A stretch of DNA of 64,000 bases. It comes from Microcystis wesenbergii NRERC-220 (GTDB lineage: Bacteria; Cyanobacteriota; Cyanobacteriia; Cyanobacteriales; Microcystaceae). Numbering within the stretch: position 1 is the first letter of the stretch; each line of letters opens with the position of its first letter. The stretch spans positions 3,732,001 to 3,796,000 of the forward strand of contig NZ_JAVSJA010000001.1 in the NCBI RefSeq assembly GCF_032027425.1. The letters run 5' to 3'. Below are positions 52,950 to 61,727 of this stretch, piece by piece. The translations under genes were made by a program, and so were the position numbers. Below the pieces are notes generated by a model, which did not search any database, was not told the DNA's origin, and saw only the letters and a list, made by a program, of their open reading frames with translations.

Positions 52950-53813
52950 ATGGATACACCGCAACTTTTATTCAATGGTTTAGCCGTCGGCAGTATTATT
53001 GCTCTGGCTGCTGTTGGGTTAACCCTTACCTGTGGCATTTTGCGTCTGTCTAATTTTGCCCACGGCGATTTTATGACTTTGGGCGCTTACATAACTTGGC
53101 TGGTAAATGCACAAGGGATTAATCTCTGGTTAGCGATGCTGGTGGGGGCAGCGGTGACAGCTATTGCCATGCTCGTTGCCGAGAGATTATTATGGAAACC
53201 TATGCGCGATCGACGGGCTGATTCTACCACTTTAATTATTATTTCGATCGGTTTGGCTTTATTTCTTCGCAATGGTATTTTAATGATCTGGGGCGGCAGT
53301 AATCAACGCTACGATCTGCCTGTGATGACCGCTACAGAAATTTTTGGGATTAAAGTAGCTTTCGATCGCTTGTTAGTCATTGGTTTGGCAATTATAGTTA
53401 TTATTGCCCTCCATTTGTTATTGCAAAAAACTAAGATCGGTAAGGCGATGCGCGCCGTAGCTGACAGCACCGATTTAGCTAGAGTAACCGGAATTAACGT
53501 CGAATGGGTTGTCTTCTGGACATGGATAATTACGGGAGTTTTAACTGCTTTAGCCGGAGGGATGTTCGGGTTAATTACCGGGGGAGTACGTCCCAATATG
53601 GGCTGGTTTTTAATCTTACCCATGTTTGCGTCCGTTATTTTAGGTGGTATTGGTAATCCCTACGGAGCGATTGCTGGGGCTTTAATTATTGGTGTTGCCC
53701 AAGAAATTAGTGTTCCCTTAATTGGTTCTGATTATAAATTAGCCGTGGCTTTATTAATTATGATATTGCTGTTATTATTCCGTCCCCAAGGTTTATTTAA
53801 AGGCACGGTTTAA
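52950..53813 (+). CDS. Branched-chain amino acid ABC transporter permease (LivH type)
   Basis: 287 residues from ATG 52950 (the TTG at 52947 would add one residue). AGAGG precedes the start. Eight or nine membrane helices are visible. GLAVGSIIALAAVGLTLTCG and ILRLSNFAHGDFMTLGAYIT at the start and AVADSTDLARVTGINVEWVV in the cytoplasmic loop are hallmarks of LivH permeases. In Synechocystis the NatD protein of the N-I neutral amino acid system has this role and is also unlinked to other subunits. The specific substrate is not readable. No ABC partner gene is in the window. Confidence 0.9.
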   Translation: MDTPQLLFNGLAVGSIIALAAVGLTLTCGILRLSNFAHGDFMTLGAYITWLVNAQGINLWLAMLVGAAVTAIAMLVAERLLWKPMRDRRADSTTLIIISIGLALFLRNGILMIWGGSNQRYDLPVMTATEIFGIKVAFDRLLVIGLAIIVIIALHLLLQKTKIGKAMRAVADSTDLARVTGINVEWVVFWTWIITGVLTALAGGMFGLITGGVRPNMGWFLILPMFASVILGGIGNPYGAIAGALIIGVAQEISVPLIGSDYKLAVALLIMILLLLFRPQGLFKGTV

Positions 53814-53948
53814 CAGTTATCAGTTATCAGTTATCAGTTATCAGATGTAAGTTTTAAGTTATTTATTTATTTATCTTCATCTTTATCCCTGTTTACTGTT
53901 TACTGGACGGCTACGCCGTGCCTTTGGCAACACTGAAAAGCCCAATCT

Positions 53949-54332
53949 TTAATCCTGAATATATTCTTCCCCGGTGATTAAAGCGTATTCAGCGCGGGTA
54001 AATTCTCGACCTAAATAAGCAGCATGATCGAACATAGTAATCGGACAAGGTTGGGTTTCTTCGATCACTTTTACGGCTAATTCTTTGGCAGTCCTGGCGG
54101 TGTAAATAGTCTCAGGATTGCGATCAAGTTTTTGCCTAGCACCGATAACTTTTCCCGTTTCTGGATCGACGGCTAAACCTTTTTCGTTGATAATATTGCT
54201 GTAATGTTTGGCACAGATTAACCCAGCTTCTCGGTCTAGATAAATAATAAAATATCCTGCGGGATCGAGAGCGATTGGACGTTTGGAAAGTTGATGATCA
54301 ATAGCTGTGATTTGGGATTTTAATTCGCTCAT
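53949..54332 (-). CDS. DUF4346 domain protein
   Basis: 127 residues from ATG 54332 (MSELKSQITAIDHQLSKR); a longer frame to 54371 has a less likely start. The DUF4346 hallmarks are present: ALDPAGYFIIYLDREAGLIC, AKHYSNIINEKGLAV, FDHAAYLGREFTRAEYALIT and GEEYIQD at the end. DUF4346 occurs alone in cyanobacteria and in fusions with dihydropteroate synthase-like domains; its role is not known. It converges with the permease gene across a TTATCAG repeat. Confidence 0.85.
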   Translation of the reverse strand: MSELKSQITAIDHQLSKRPIALDPAGYFIIYLDREAGLICAKHYSNIINEKGLAVDPETGKVIGARQKLDRNPETIYTARTAKELAVKVIEETQPCPITMFDHAAYLGREFTRAEYALITGEEYIQD

Positions 54333-54371
54333 TTTCTTGACAAAATCACTTAAATATGTAGATGAAAGCAA

Positions 54372-54892
54372 GAGCAGATTATATCACATCCCCTCAACCT
54401 TAGCCTAGAACATTTTATATATCTAGAGTTGTTTCAGATAGATGAGGTACAAGAGCAAGATGGTGCGAACCAATTACGAAAATCTTGCTCCGAGACTTAC
54501 TGAAAAGCCTCTTCTCAAGCTTCATCTAGCTCTCGATAAGTTCTCAGTTTTAATTTTCTTAAGATAAATTTGATTGGGTGCATCTCATTTTTGTCAATCT
54601 ACTAAGTTGGGGATTTTTCAAGGGAAACTCTCCGCTAAAATTGGGTGTTATTTCCGATTTTATCACTCAATCCAAAGCTTTAGTGGGTTCTACCCCCCAA
54701 ACCCCGGAGCGCCTTAGGTTAACTGTGAGATGCTTACAGATGATTGTTGATATTTTTGTACCAATTTAAGAGTCACTGATAATTGCTGATTGTCGGTATT
54801 TCTGCACCGGTGCGATGAAATCTAAACTGCGATCGCCTCATCAACAATCTCTAAGTAGTGCCTCACCTCAAATCTAGAGAACTAACGCTTTC
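54372..54892. other. Gap without a supportable gene
   Basis: AT-rich 520-base stretch between DUF4346 and the glycosyltransferase gene. A 63-codon open frame at 54578-54769 has no family features, no clear ribosome-binding site and runs through sequence with GGTTCTACCCCCCAAACCCC, so I do not call it. No hairpin or tRNA was seen. Confidence 0.6.
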
Positions 54893-55834
54893 TTAATACC
54901 ATAATTCCGAGATTAGGTCATAATAACCAGCTTGTTGGGGTGGGTAAATACCCGCTTCGATTTTTTCGATAATACTAGGCCAAGCTTGCCTAAAAGCAGC
55001 AGAGCGCTCGTTGGGGTGCAAAGTCCAACCCTTGGGATTGGTGAGAGTGGCGCGATAATAGTTGCTTTGTTCTAGGGAGCGAGAAACCATAATTTCCCAA
55101 GAGTCAAGTTTTCCTTTCCCGGTCAAAATATTGCCCCAAGCTTTTAACCCATCGGGTAGATTATCGAGAAAGGTATTTTTATAAGAGCGCCAGAGGGGGG
55201 TCATCGGTAAAAGGCGATCGTAGCGACGACAATTAAGTAAATAGGCACGACTACCGAAAAATTTAAATTGATAGAATCCGTCGGGATTTTTCGTGCAAGG
55301 ATGGGGAGAATCAATCGTACCATCGGGCCGCGGCGGACCGGACAAAGGACGCACAAACATCATTTCTGGATGGGTTTCCATTAACTCGATCCCTTCGCGG
55401 ATCCAACTGTAATCCGGTTCTTGGTAGAGCATCATGTCACTGTCATAATGGACCATATAATCACTGCGACATGCCTCGATTTTGAAGATCGAGCCGAAAA
55501 TCGGATAACCTTTGTAGTTATGGGTGGAACGGAGGGGACTGCCGAAATGCTTTTGATAGATACGCTGACGATAGCTGGGATCGTAGTTAAAATCCACTAG
55601 GCGATCGATTATGCCATCTTGAACTAATTTTTCACCACAGGCTCTTAACTCCTCCATTGTACCCAGTCCGGGGCGATTAACCTTTTCCCCGCTTAGAGGG
55701 GCCGTATCAATAGCGAGTACCTTTTCCTGGAAGGGAAACTGACTCATTTTGACTAGATGGGGAATAGTGTTCATCATAAACCAGACATCGGTTCGCGCCG
55801 TAAAAAACCAGAGCGAACAACTTGGCAATCCCAT
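54893..55834 (-). CDS. GT-A glycosyltransferase-like protein
   Basis: 313 residues. The start (LPSCSLWFFTARTDVWFMMN, TIPHLVKMSQFPFQEKVLAI) looks like the nucleotide-binding part of a GT-A fold, and VHYDSDMMLYQEP near residue 150 holds a D-S-D motif for the metal and sugar nucleotide. There is no membrane helix or signal. It probably makes part of a surface glycan. The divergent gene next to it (91 bases away) encodes a sulfotransferase, so the two may build a sulfated glycan together; that is inference. Exact family uncertain. Confidence 0.72.
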   Translation of the reverse strand: MGLPSCSLWFFTARTDVWFMMNTIPHLVKMSQFPFQEKVLAIDTAPLSGEKVNRPGLGTMEELRACGEKLVQDGIIDRLVDFNYDPSYRQRIYQKHFGSPLRSTHNYKGYPIFGSIFKIEACRSDYMVHYDSDMMLYQEPDYSWIREGIELMETHPEMMFVRPLSGPPRPDGTIDSPHPCTKNPDGFYQFKFFGSRAYLLNCRRYDRLLPMTPLWRSYKNTFLDNLPDGLKAWGNILTGKGKLDSWEIMVSRSLEQSNYYRATLTNPKGWTLHPNERSAAFRQAWPSIIEKIEAGIYPPQQAGYYDLISELWY

Positions 55835-55924
55835 TTTGTATAAACCTCACTTTTGTTTGGGTCTTAAATGGGATACATTATAGGGGAATCTTAGCGACAA
55901 GTTGACACAATTCCTGATTAACCT

Positions 55925-56746
55925 ATGACTATAGCCCTCGATCGCTTACCCCAATCTTGGCAGGGTTTAACCCATCGTTTAACTTATAAGTATTTTCAGG
56001 TACGCATTGATACACCCAAAGACCCCTATAAAATTCTCTTTCGTCCCCAACCCTATCAGGTTTTATTTATTCTTAGCCACATGCGATCGGGTTCGTCTTT
56101 ATTGACCCATATCCTCAATTCTAATCCTGAAATTATCGGTTTTGGCGAAACTCATCTGGTTTATGAGAGTGAAAGGGATTTTAAAACTTTAATGTTTCAA
56201 CTCTACTGGCGTTTGAAAGATTTAAACATGAATCATAAATATATTTTAGACAAAGTTCTTCACGATCAGAAGTTTTTAGACCATAGTTTTTTGCAATCTG
56301 ATGCGGTTAAGACCATATTCTTATTACGAGAACCCCAGCGCACTTTAGCTAGTATTCTAGATATTAAACCCCATCAAAACGAGCAGCACGCCCTGGGTTA
56401 TTATACCGGTCGTTTAGCCACCCTAGAAGGTTATGCTCGCTTAATTAACAGCAAAGAAAAGAGTTTATTTATCACCCACGATCAAGTATTAAACCAAAGT
56501 CAATTGGTCTTTAATAGTTTACAGAGTCATCTCGATACTAAAACGGGATTTTCTGAAGAATATCGAGTTTTAAAAACCACTGGCAGCCGTGGTATAGGAG
56601 ATTCTTCCGAGAATATCAAAGCGGGTAAAATTATTAAACAAGCCAGAAAATTAGATATAAAAATTTCCGACGATGTTTTAACCCAAGCCCAAAAAGCCTA
56701 CGATCAATGCTACGAAACCCTCAGCCATTATTGTCATTGTATCTAG
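55925..56746 (+). CDS. Sulfotransferase family protein
   Basis: 273 residues. LFILSHMRSGSSLLTHILNS near residue 45 is the 5'-phosphosulfate-binding loop of PAPS-dependent sulfotransferases, here with a RSGSS core, and FGETHLVYE follows. TIFLLREPQRTLASILDIKP around residue 140 fits the 3'-phosphate-binding segment. The catalytic base is not clear. It transfers sulfate from PAPS to an alcohol or amine on a carbohydrate or small molecule. The C-terminus is His/Cys-rich (YETLSHYCHC). The divergent neighbour is a glycosyltransferase. Confidence 0.85.
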   Translation: MTIALDRLPQSWQGLTHRLTYKYFQVRIDTPKDPYKILFRPQPYQVLFILSHMRSGSSLLTHILNSNPEIIGFGETHLVYESERDFKTLMFQLYWRLKDLNMNHKYILDKVLHDQKFLDHSFLQSDAVKTIFLLREPQRTLASILDIKPHQNEQHALGYYTGRLATLEGYARLINSKEKSLFITHDQVLNQSQLVFNSLQSHLDTKTGFSEEYRVLKTTGSRGIGDSSENIKAGKIIKQARKLDIKISDDVLTQAQKAYDQCYETLSHYCHCI

Positions 56747-56842
56747 GCTGAATTGGGGATTAGCAATAGCCTTGATTCTCTCCTCCGAGTGCTAAGAAAA
56801 TCCCCCTAACTCAACTCTAAGTTGAGCTTTTAGCCGGTCTGA

Positions 56843-57043
56843 TTAGCCTTCAATATTAGCAATTGTAAAGCCCATCTGACACTCGTAGAGATTGGGCTGT
56901 TGGCTGCCCCCTTTGCCTAGAAAATGACCACAGCCTAGTTTACCCTCTCGCCACCGGGGTTGCCCCTGCTGGTTGGCTAAAAGACAGCCCTGACAGACAG
57001 AACCCGGATCGAGAATGTGTTCGTCGGTTAAAATCACTAACAT
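56843..57043 (-). CDS. Small Cys-rich hypothetical protein
   Basis: 66 residues from ATG 57043, preceded by GGGGGTGAACGTC as ribosome-binding region. MLVILTDEHILDPGSVCQGC, then GKLGCGHFLGKGGSQQPNLY and ECQMGFTIANIEG. Four Cys (CxxC, one Cys-Gly-His, one ECQ) could bind zinc or an iron-sulfur cluster. A longer open frame to 57154 has no support. It resembles small conserved cyanobacterial proteins of unknown role. It stands between the sulfotransferase and alpha/beta-hydrolase genes. Confidence 0.7.
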   Translation of the reverse strand: MLVILTDEHILDPGSVCQGCLLANQQGQPRWREGKLGCGHFLGKGGSQQPNLYECQMGFTIANIEG

Positions 57044-57208
57044 GACGTTCACCCCCATTGATCTCCGATCATTTTTGTCTCTATTGTAAGAGGTTTTTTC
57101 TGAGATGTAGTGCCGCGCTATACAGTCCTTCCCCTCTCCTAGCCGCCACTTCACCTGAGACAGTATATATTAAGAAAAGCAACAAATACTTTACAGATAC
57201 AACAAAGT

Positions 57209-58099
57209 ATGCAGCAAATTCTAGGATTAGAGACACAAGCAAAAATCTGGCATTGGCGGGGATTCAAAATCACCTATCAGAGTGCGGGGGAAACAGGACC
57301 TGCGCTCGTGCTTGTGCATGGATTTGGGGCATCTTGGGGACATTGGCGGAAAAATATCCCCGTTTTAGGCGAAAAATGTCGCTGTTTTGCCCTAGATTTA
57401 ATTGGTTTTGGCGGTTCCGACAAACCCGAACCAAAAAACCAGATCGATTACACTTTCGAGACTTGGGGGGCGCAAATTGCCGATTTTTGTCGGGAAGTGG
57501 TGGGTGGTCCTGCTTTTTTGGCGGGTAATTCCATCGGTTGTGTGGCTATTATGCAGGCTGCCGTCGATCATCCCGATTTTGTCCTTGGGGTGGCGGCGAT
57601 TAATTGTTCCCTCCGACTACTGCACGAAAGAAAACGGGGGAAATTACCCTGGTATCGTCGTTTCGGCGCAGATATTGCCCAAATAATTCTTAAAAATAAA
57701 GCAATTGGCGCTTTTTTCTTCCAACAGATTGCGAAACCCCAGACAGTGCGTAAAATTCTCCTGCAAGCTTATCGGCGCTCGGAAGCGGTAACGGAGGAAT
57801 TAGTAGAAATAATCTTAAAACCCGCCAGAGATCAGGGAGCGATCGAGGTTTTCCTCGCTTTTACCGGTTATTCTGGCGGACCACTGCCGGAAGACCTACT
57901 GCCGATTCTCCCCTGTCCGGCTATTCTGCTTTGGGGTAGTGAGGACCCCTGGGAACCCTTGTCCTTGGGCCAAGAATTAGCACGATTCCCGACAGTAAAA
58001 CAGTTTATCCCCTTAGCCGGTTTAGGCCACTGTCCCCAGGATGAAGCCCCAGAAATAGTTAATCCGATTTTATTAGACTTCCTGCAAGCTCCTATCTAA
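57209..58099 (+). CDS. Alpha/beta hydrolase
   Basis: 296 residues. VLVHGFGASWGHWRKNIPVL is the oxyanion-hole HGFG region, AGNSIGC the nucleophile elbow (Ser), LLWGSEDPWEP holds the acid, and GLGHCPQDEAPE the catalytic His. The cap region (about 140-200) is basic and helical. Proteins of this form are frequent in cyanobacteria, related to chlorophyll-metabolism and esterase-type enzymes. The substrate is unknown. ATG 57209 follows ACAAAGT, a poor ribosome-binding site, but no better start is evident. Confidence 0.9.
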   Translation: MQQILGLETQAKIWHWRGFKITYQSAGETGPALVLVHGFGASWGHWRKNIPVLGEKCRCFALDLIGFGGSDKPEPKNQIDYTFETWGAQIADFCREVVGGPAFLAGNSIGCVAIMQAAVDHPDFVLGVAAINCSLRLLHERKRGKLPWYRRFGADIAQIILKNKAIGAFFFQQIAKPQTVRKILLQAYRRSEAVTEELVEIILKPARDQGAIEVFLAFTGYSGGPLPEDLLPILPCPAILLWGSEDPWEPLSLGQELARFPTVKQFIPLAGLGHCPQDEAPEIVNPILLDFLQAPI

Positions 58100-58105
58100 G
58101 TCCCT

Positions 58106-58936
58106 CTAGTAACCAGAAGGCCGGGCATTAATGGGTTGTTGAATGGTGAAGCCTTGGTTAGTGCTTTGAGGGGGAACTTGATTGGGGGTGCCATTATTGT
58201 TAGGTGGCATTCCCTGATTAGGATAACCAGTGACATTAGGTTGATTGCCGTAGACGGGGGCCTGATATACGGGGGGTTGATAATAGTTGGATTGGTTGCT
58301 AGAGCCAGGGACCGGGTTAGGGTTGGTATTATTCTGGGAGGGTAGGGGCGGAACATTTTGTTGATAAGGGGAATAATTTCCCTGGGGGTTGACTTGATTC
58401 GGGTTGCCCCCGGGGTTGAGATTAGGAGAATTATTCGAGTTAGCAGTCCGCAAGCGATTTTCGATTTCCCTTTGTAAAGGATAATTGCTATTGTTGCCAC
58501 TAATCGGTTGCACTTGAATCGGTTGCAGACTTTTACTAGCCTTCGGTACTGGATTTGGCTTAGTCTGCGGCATTAACGGGGCGAATAAAGAGGGTTCCTG
58601 GTTGTTATTGGGATTAGTATTTAAAGGATCAAAAGTCCCCGTCGAGGAAGGTTTCCTCAGAGGAGCGGTATTATTATCGACAGAAATGGCCGGCAGTGGT
58701 ACAGCAATGGGGGGAAGAGCATCGGTAATCTGGTCAGCCCGGATTTCCCGTTCCTCCAAGGACATTCCTGGGGTATCTAATACCGAACCCAACCATTGAG
58801 GATTCTGTTGATATACCCAGAAAGCCATGAGAGCCAAGGAAAATATTCCTAACGGTAGCCAAAATAAAGGTTGGGCAAAGGGTTTTAATCCTGCCAAGAA
58901 ATAGCGCATGGAAGAAGAATCTTTATAGCCACTCAT
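58106..58936 (-). CDS. Membrane-anchored Asn/Pro-rich protein
   Basis: 276 residues. One N-terminal membrane helix (PLFWLPLGIFSLALMAFWVY, about 22-41) follows a short cytoplasmic part. The rest is low complexity, rich in Asn, Pro, Gln and Ser (NNSNYPLQREIENRLRTANS, NPNQVNPQGNYSPYQQNVPP) and is probably disordered outside the membrane. No domain recognised. It may be a spacer or binding surface in the periplasm, as in some septum- or pilus-linked proteins. Converges with the hydrolase gene six bases away. Confidence 0.75.
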   Translation of the reverse strand: MSGYKDSSSMRYFLAGLKPFAQPLFWLPLGIFSLALMAFWVYQQNPQWLGSVLDTPGMSLEEREIRADQITDALPPIAVPLPAISVDNNTAPLRKPSSTGTFDPLNTNPNNNQEPSLFAPLMPQTKPNPVPKASKSLQPIQVQPISGNNSNYPLQREIENRLRTANSNNSPNLNPGGNPNQVNPQGNYSPYQQNVPPLPSQNNTNPNPVPGSSNQSNYYQPPVYQAPVYGNQPNVTGYPNQGMPPNNNGTPNQVPPQSTNQGFTIQQPINARPSGY

Positions 58937-58977
58937 ACTGCTTCACTCTCTATAGGTTCTCCCCTATGCTATCAAAT

Positions 58978-59052
58978 CAGTGATCAGTTATCAGTGATCA
59001 GTGATCAGTTATCAGTGATCAGTTATCAGTAATCAGTTATCAGTTATCAGGA
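58978..59052. repeat. TTATCAG/GATCAG short-repeat cluster
   Basis: AGTGATCAGTTATCAGTGAT units run head to tail, followed by GGAGTCAGGAGTCGG. It is next to a family B MITE at 59098. The whole 531-base gap (58937-59467) contains repeats, a CCCCACACCCCACACC array at about 59325-59360, and the ribosome-binding region of the next gene. Confidence 0.9.
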
Positions 59053-59097
59053 GTCAGGAGTCGGTCGTCAGGAGATTATTTTTATTTAGGGTTTGCT

Positions 59098-59290
59098 TAA
59101 TAAATCTAAAAACCTTGTTGGATAATATCTTTAGGCTTTTTTGAAATCAAAAAGTGCCAGATATGGGAGGGATCGGGGGGGAGAATTAGGCACTTTTTCC
59201 CTGAAACTTAGGTAATTGACCACCTGAAAATGGGTAAAACCCCACACCCCACACCCCAACCCCCACGAAAAACTTTTTGCCGCAAACCCT
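59098..59290. mobile_element. MITE-like element, family B, full copy
   Basis: About 193 bases with terminal inverted repeats AGGGTTTGC at 59098 and GCAAACCCT at 59290. Inside are TAATAAATCTAAAAACCTTG, GAGGGATCGGGGGGGAGAAT and GGCACTTTTTCCCTGAAACT and a CCCCACACCCCACACC run. Other copies are at 49534-49752 and, truncated and inverted, at 12620-12735. No coding capacity. Confidence 0.8.
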
Positions 59291-59467
59291 ATTTATTCTT
59301 CCCACTTCATAATTCCTAATTCCCTCTCCCCACACCCCACACCCCACTTCTCACACCCCACACTGTTCACCGACTAGGTACTGATACTATTTGGGAACGA
59401 TTGTCAAACAATTGTAAAACTTCGTTATATTTAAGGAACATTTGAGAGACTAAGGAGCATCGGAGTT

Positions 59468-60508
59468 GTGGCTTTATACGCGGATTTGCATCGGCATTTA
59501 GGGGGATCGGTAGTACCAAGAATTCTCTGGCGCTACTTTCACCGACATGAGCGGGATTTAGCGGCCAAATTCCCAGAATACCCCGCTTTTGAGGAATTTT
59601 ACACCCGCGAACGCAATAGTTTAGATGAGTATTTGGAATTACATACCCTAGTCGAAAGTGTTCAAACCGCCCAAACTTTGCCCTATTTTATCTATCGTCT
59701 GATTCGCGGTGCTTACATCTTCGAGAATCTTGCCTATTTAGAATTGCGCTATACTCCCTACTATCGCACCGACGAACATTTGAACCAAACAGAGCGAATC
59801 GAGCAAATGCGATCGATTGTCGAGATCGTCGGTCAAGCCTCGAAAATGAGCGAATATCCGCTTATTACCAGTCAAATTCTCTGTATGCACTCGCGACTTC
59901 CCTACGAAGTCAACAAAGCGATCGTTGATCTGGCCCTAGGGATGAGAGAATACGTCTGTGCGATCGATATTGCTGGGGGTGATTCCCACTACCAAACTCG
60001 ACTAGAGGAATTTGCCGGTTTATACAGTTATGCCAGGGAAGAGGGTTTAAATACCACCGGCCATCTTTACGAAACAAAGGACGGTTGTTATCCCCAATTA
60101 CTGCCCTATCTGCAAAGAATTGGTCACGGTATTCAAATTCCCCTACAATATCCGGAATTGCTGCCGGAAGTTGCCCGTCGTCATCAATGTTTAGAAGTCT
60201 GTCCCACCACCTATTTAAAAACTGGCACCCTCGAAAGTTTATCGCAATTAAAGATAGTCTTCGATCGCTGTTTTGAAGCGGGGGTTGATATTGCTATCTG
60301 TACCGATAATGCCGGTTTACACAATGTCCGGCTGCCCTTCGAGTACGAGAATTTACTCACCCTAGACGTGATCGATTTTCGACAATTACAAGCTTGTCAA
60401 GATGCGGCTTTTCGTCATGCTTTTGCCTGGCCCTATAGTCAAAAACCTGCCTCACTTTTAACCGGTTTGTTATCAGTGGATAATCCCAAATTACCGGTTT
60501 ATCAGTAA
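59468..60508 (+). CDS. Adenosine deaminase-like enzyme
   Basis: 346 residues from GTG 59468, preceded by AAGGAGCATCGGAGTT. It keeps the fold marks of the adenosine/AMP deaminase family: DLHRHLGGS (HxH zinc ligands), CAIDIAGGDS, TGHLYE (His plus Glu three residues on), RIGHGIQI and LEVCPTTYLKTG. The usual S(L)NTDDP is replaced by CTDNAGLHN: the zinc-binding Asp stays, and the next residue, normally Asp binding the purine ring, is Asn. It probably deaminates an adenosine-like or other purine substrate, but not with standard specificity. Confidence 0.8.
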   Translation: MALYADLHRHLGGSVVPRILWRYFHRHERDLAAKFPEYPAFEEFYTRERNSLDEYLELHTLVESVQTAQTLPYFIYRLIRGAYIFENLAYLELRYTPYYRTDEHLNQTERIEQMRSIVEIVGQASKMSEYPLITSQILCMHSRLPYEVNKAIVDLALGMREYVCAIDIAGGDSHYQTRLEEFAGLYSYAREEGLNTTGHLYETKDGCYPQLLPYLQRIGHGIQIPLQYPELLPEVARRHQCLEVCPTTYLKTGTLESLSQLKIVFDRCFEAGVDIAICTDNAGLHNVRLPFEYENLLTLDVIDFRQLQACQDAAFRHAFAWPYSQKPASLLTGLLSVDNPKLPVYQ

Positions 60509-60598
60509 CAAAATTAACTTTAGTTCGGGTTAAGCAACTTCTTTACCGCTCCCGAACTATAGCGTTTTTCGACTCTCCTGCATCTGGTTTGGGCAATT

Positions 60599-61006
60599 CT
60601 ACTGAATCTTGATTAAACTCAACCCAAAGAGAGTATAAGTACAGAGAGAACCGAGACCGAACATCAGGGAACGAGCGATCGGGACATTAGTGATATAAAA
60701 AAGGGAAAATAAAAGCCGGAGGATCACGAAAGCGATCGCACAGTTAGCGGCCAGGGATGAGGAGACTCCTGTAACGTAGGCCATGAGAGCGGCGGCACTA
60801 TAGATCATAAAGGTTTCAAAACCATTTTGATGGGCCCAAGTTGCTCGTTTAGCGTAGTCTGGGAGTTGATCGAACATGGCCCGGGGGGCGGAGGTATCGT
60901 AACCCACCTTAGCTCTAGCGTAAGCGACCAGCAGAAAAGGTAGATAGACAGAGATAGCGGCAGCCACTATCGAATAGAGAAGAATGGCACTGACGGAGAG
61001 ATTCAT
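60599..61006 (-). CDS. MAPEG family membrane protein
   Basis: 135 residues with four membrane helices, starting LLYSIVAAAISVYLPFLLVA. RAMFDQLPDYAKRATWAHQN and GFETFMIYSAAALMAYVTGV match the MAPEG family (membrane-associated proteins in eicosanoid and glutathione metabolism), where HxNxxE is expected: here HQNGFE. Such proteins bind glutathione or lipids in the membrane. Substrate unknown. Its start is about nine bases from the stop of the Rossmann-type gene upstream on the same strand. Confidence 0.88.
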   Translation of the reverse strand: MNLSVSAILLYSIVAAAISVYLPFLLVAYARAKVGYDTSAPRAMFDQLPDYAKRATWAHQNGFETFMIYSAAALMAYVTGVSSSLAANCAIAFVILRLLFSLFYITNVPIARSLMFGLGSLCTYTLFGLSLIKIQ

Positions 61007-61014
61007 CGCTGAAT

Positions 61015-61521
61015 TTAGTCAAAATAAAATAGGGTAACTAGCTTGCGTTGATCTTCCGCTTCCGCGCAGGTTTGCAAAAGGGTTTGACTGTCGTGGAAAG
61101 CAAAACAGATTAACTGTTGACAACGATTGATAATCTCGCGATTACAGAGGCTGCTGGCTTCCCCTAGGGATAGATGGTCATTTTCGGGACATTCCACCAG
61201 ATGGATAACCTGCTGGAGTTGTTCTTGGGATTCCAGGGGCTGGCGATCGAGACTTTGGGGTAAGATCACGGTTAACAGATTAGGATCTGCCCGCATTGCC
61301 CCCTTAATGACGGCGGAATTGGTTCCCGTCGCCCCGGAGGTCATAATCCGATTGCCCGCCAGCACGAGGGCATAGGCCATCATTTCGATCAATTGCTGGT
61401 GTGTGATGGGAACGTGACGGGAACCCAATAAGGCGACGCGCTTAGAACCGGTCTGCTGAATGGCGGCTAGTTCTTGAGCTAGAGTGTCTAGGGTGTTAGT
61501 GGTATCTACAGATTGACTCAA
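61015..61521 (-). CDS. DprA/LOG-like Rossmann-fold protein
   Basis: 168 residues. VALLGSRHVP, then MAYALVLAGNRIMTSGATGT and NSAVIKGAMRADPNLLTVIL look like the nucleotide-binding part of the DprA/SMF and LOG superfamily, often annotated in cyanobacteria as DNA recombination-mediator protein A. True DprA is longer and has extra domains, so a role in DNA uptake is doubtful. LICFAFHDSQTLLQTCAEAE ends the core. It may bind a nucleotide or sense metabolites. It sits upstream of the MAPEG gene with a nine-base gap. Confidence 0.75.
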   Translation of the reverse strand: MSQSVDTTNTLDTLAQELAAIQQTGSKRVALLGSRHVPITHQQLIEMMAYALVLAGNRIMTSGATGTNSAVIKGAMRADPNLLTVILPQSLDRQPLESQEQLQQVIHLVECPENDHLSLGEASSLCNREIINRCQQLICFAFHDSQTLLQTCAEAEDQRKLVTLFYFD

Positions 61522-61727
61522 AGACTTTTACTGCAAATTCGGACTGATTAACCGTCCGTTATTGTAGCATCGAATGGTCATGATCGGAAATTTGGCCAGA
61601 AAACCCCAGCTACCGATCGAGGTGTTCTTTCTGGGACTCCTTGAACCGTCAGAAATTGTTATTGGTGCAGAAGTGCCTCTGGATTCTGCTGTAAGATAGG
61701 TGCATAGACGATATTTACCCCACAGCC

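Noticed and set aside
54578-54769. 63-codon open frame as a gene
   Set aside because: No ribosome-binding site, no family features and atypical composition. It lies in a gap that otherwise contains nothing coding.
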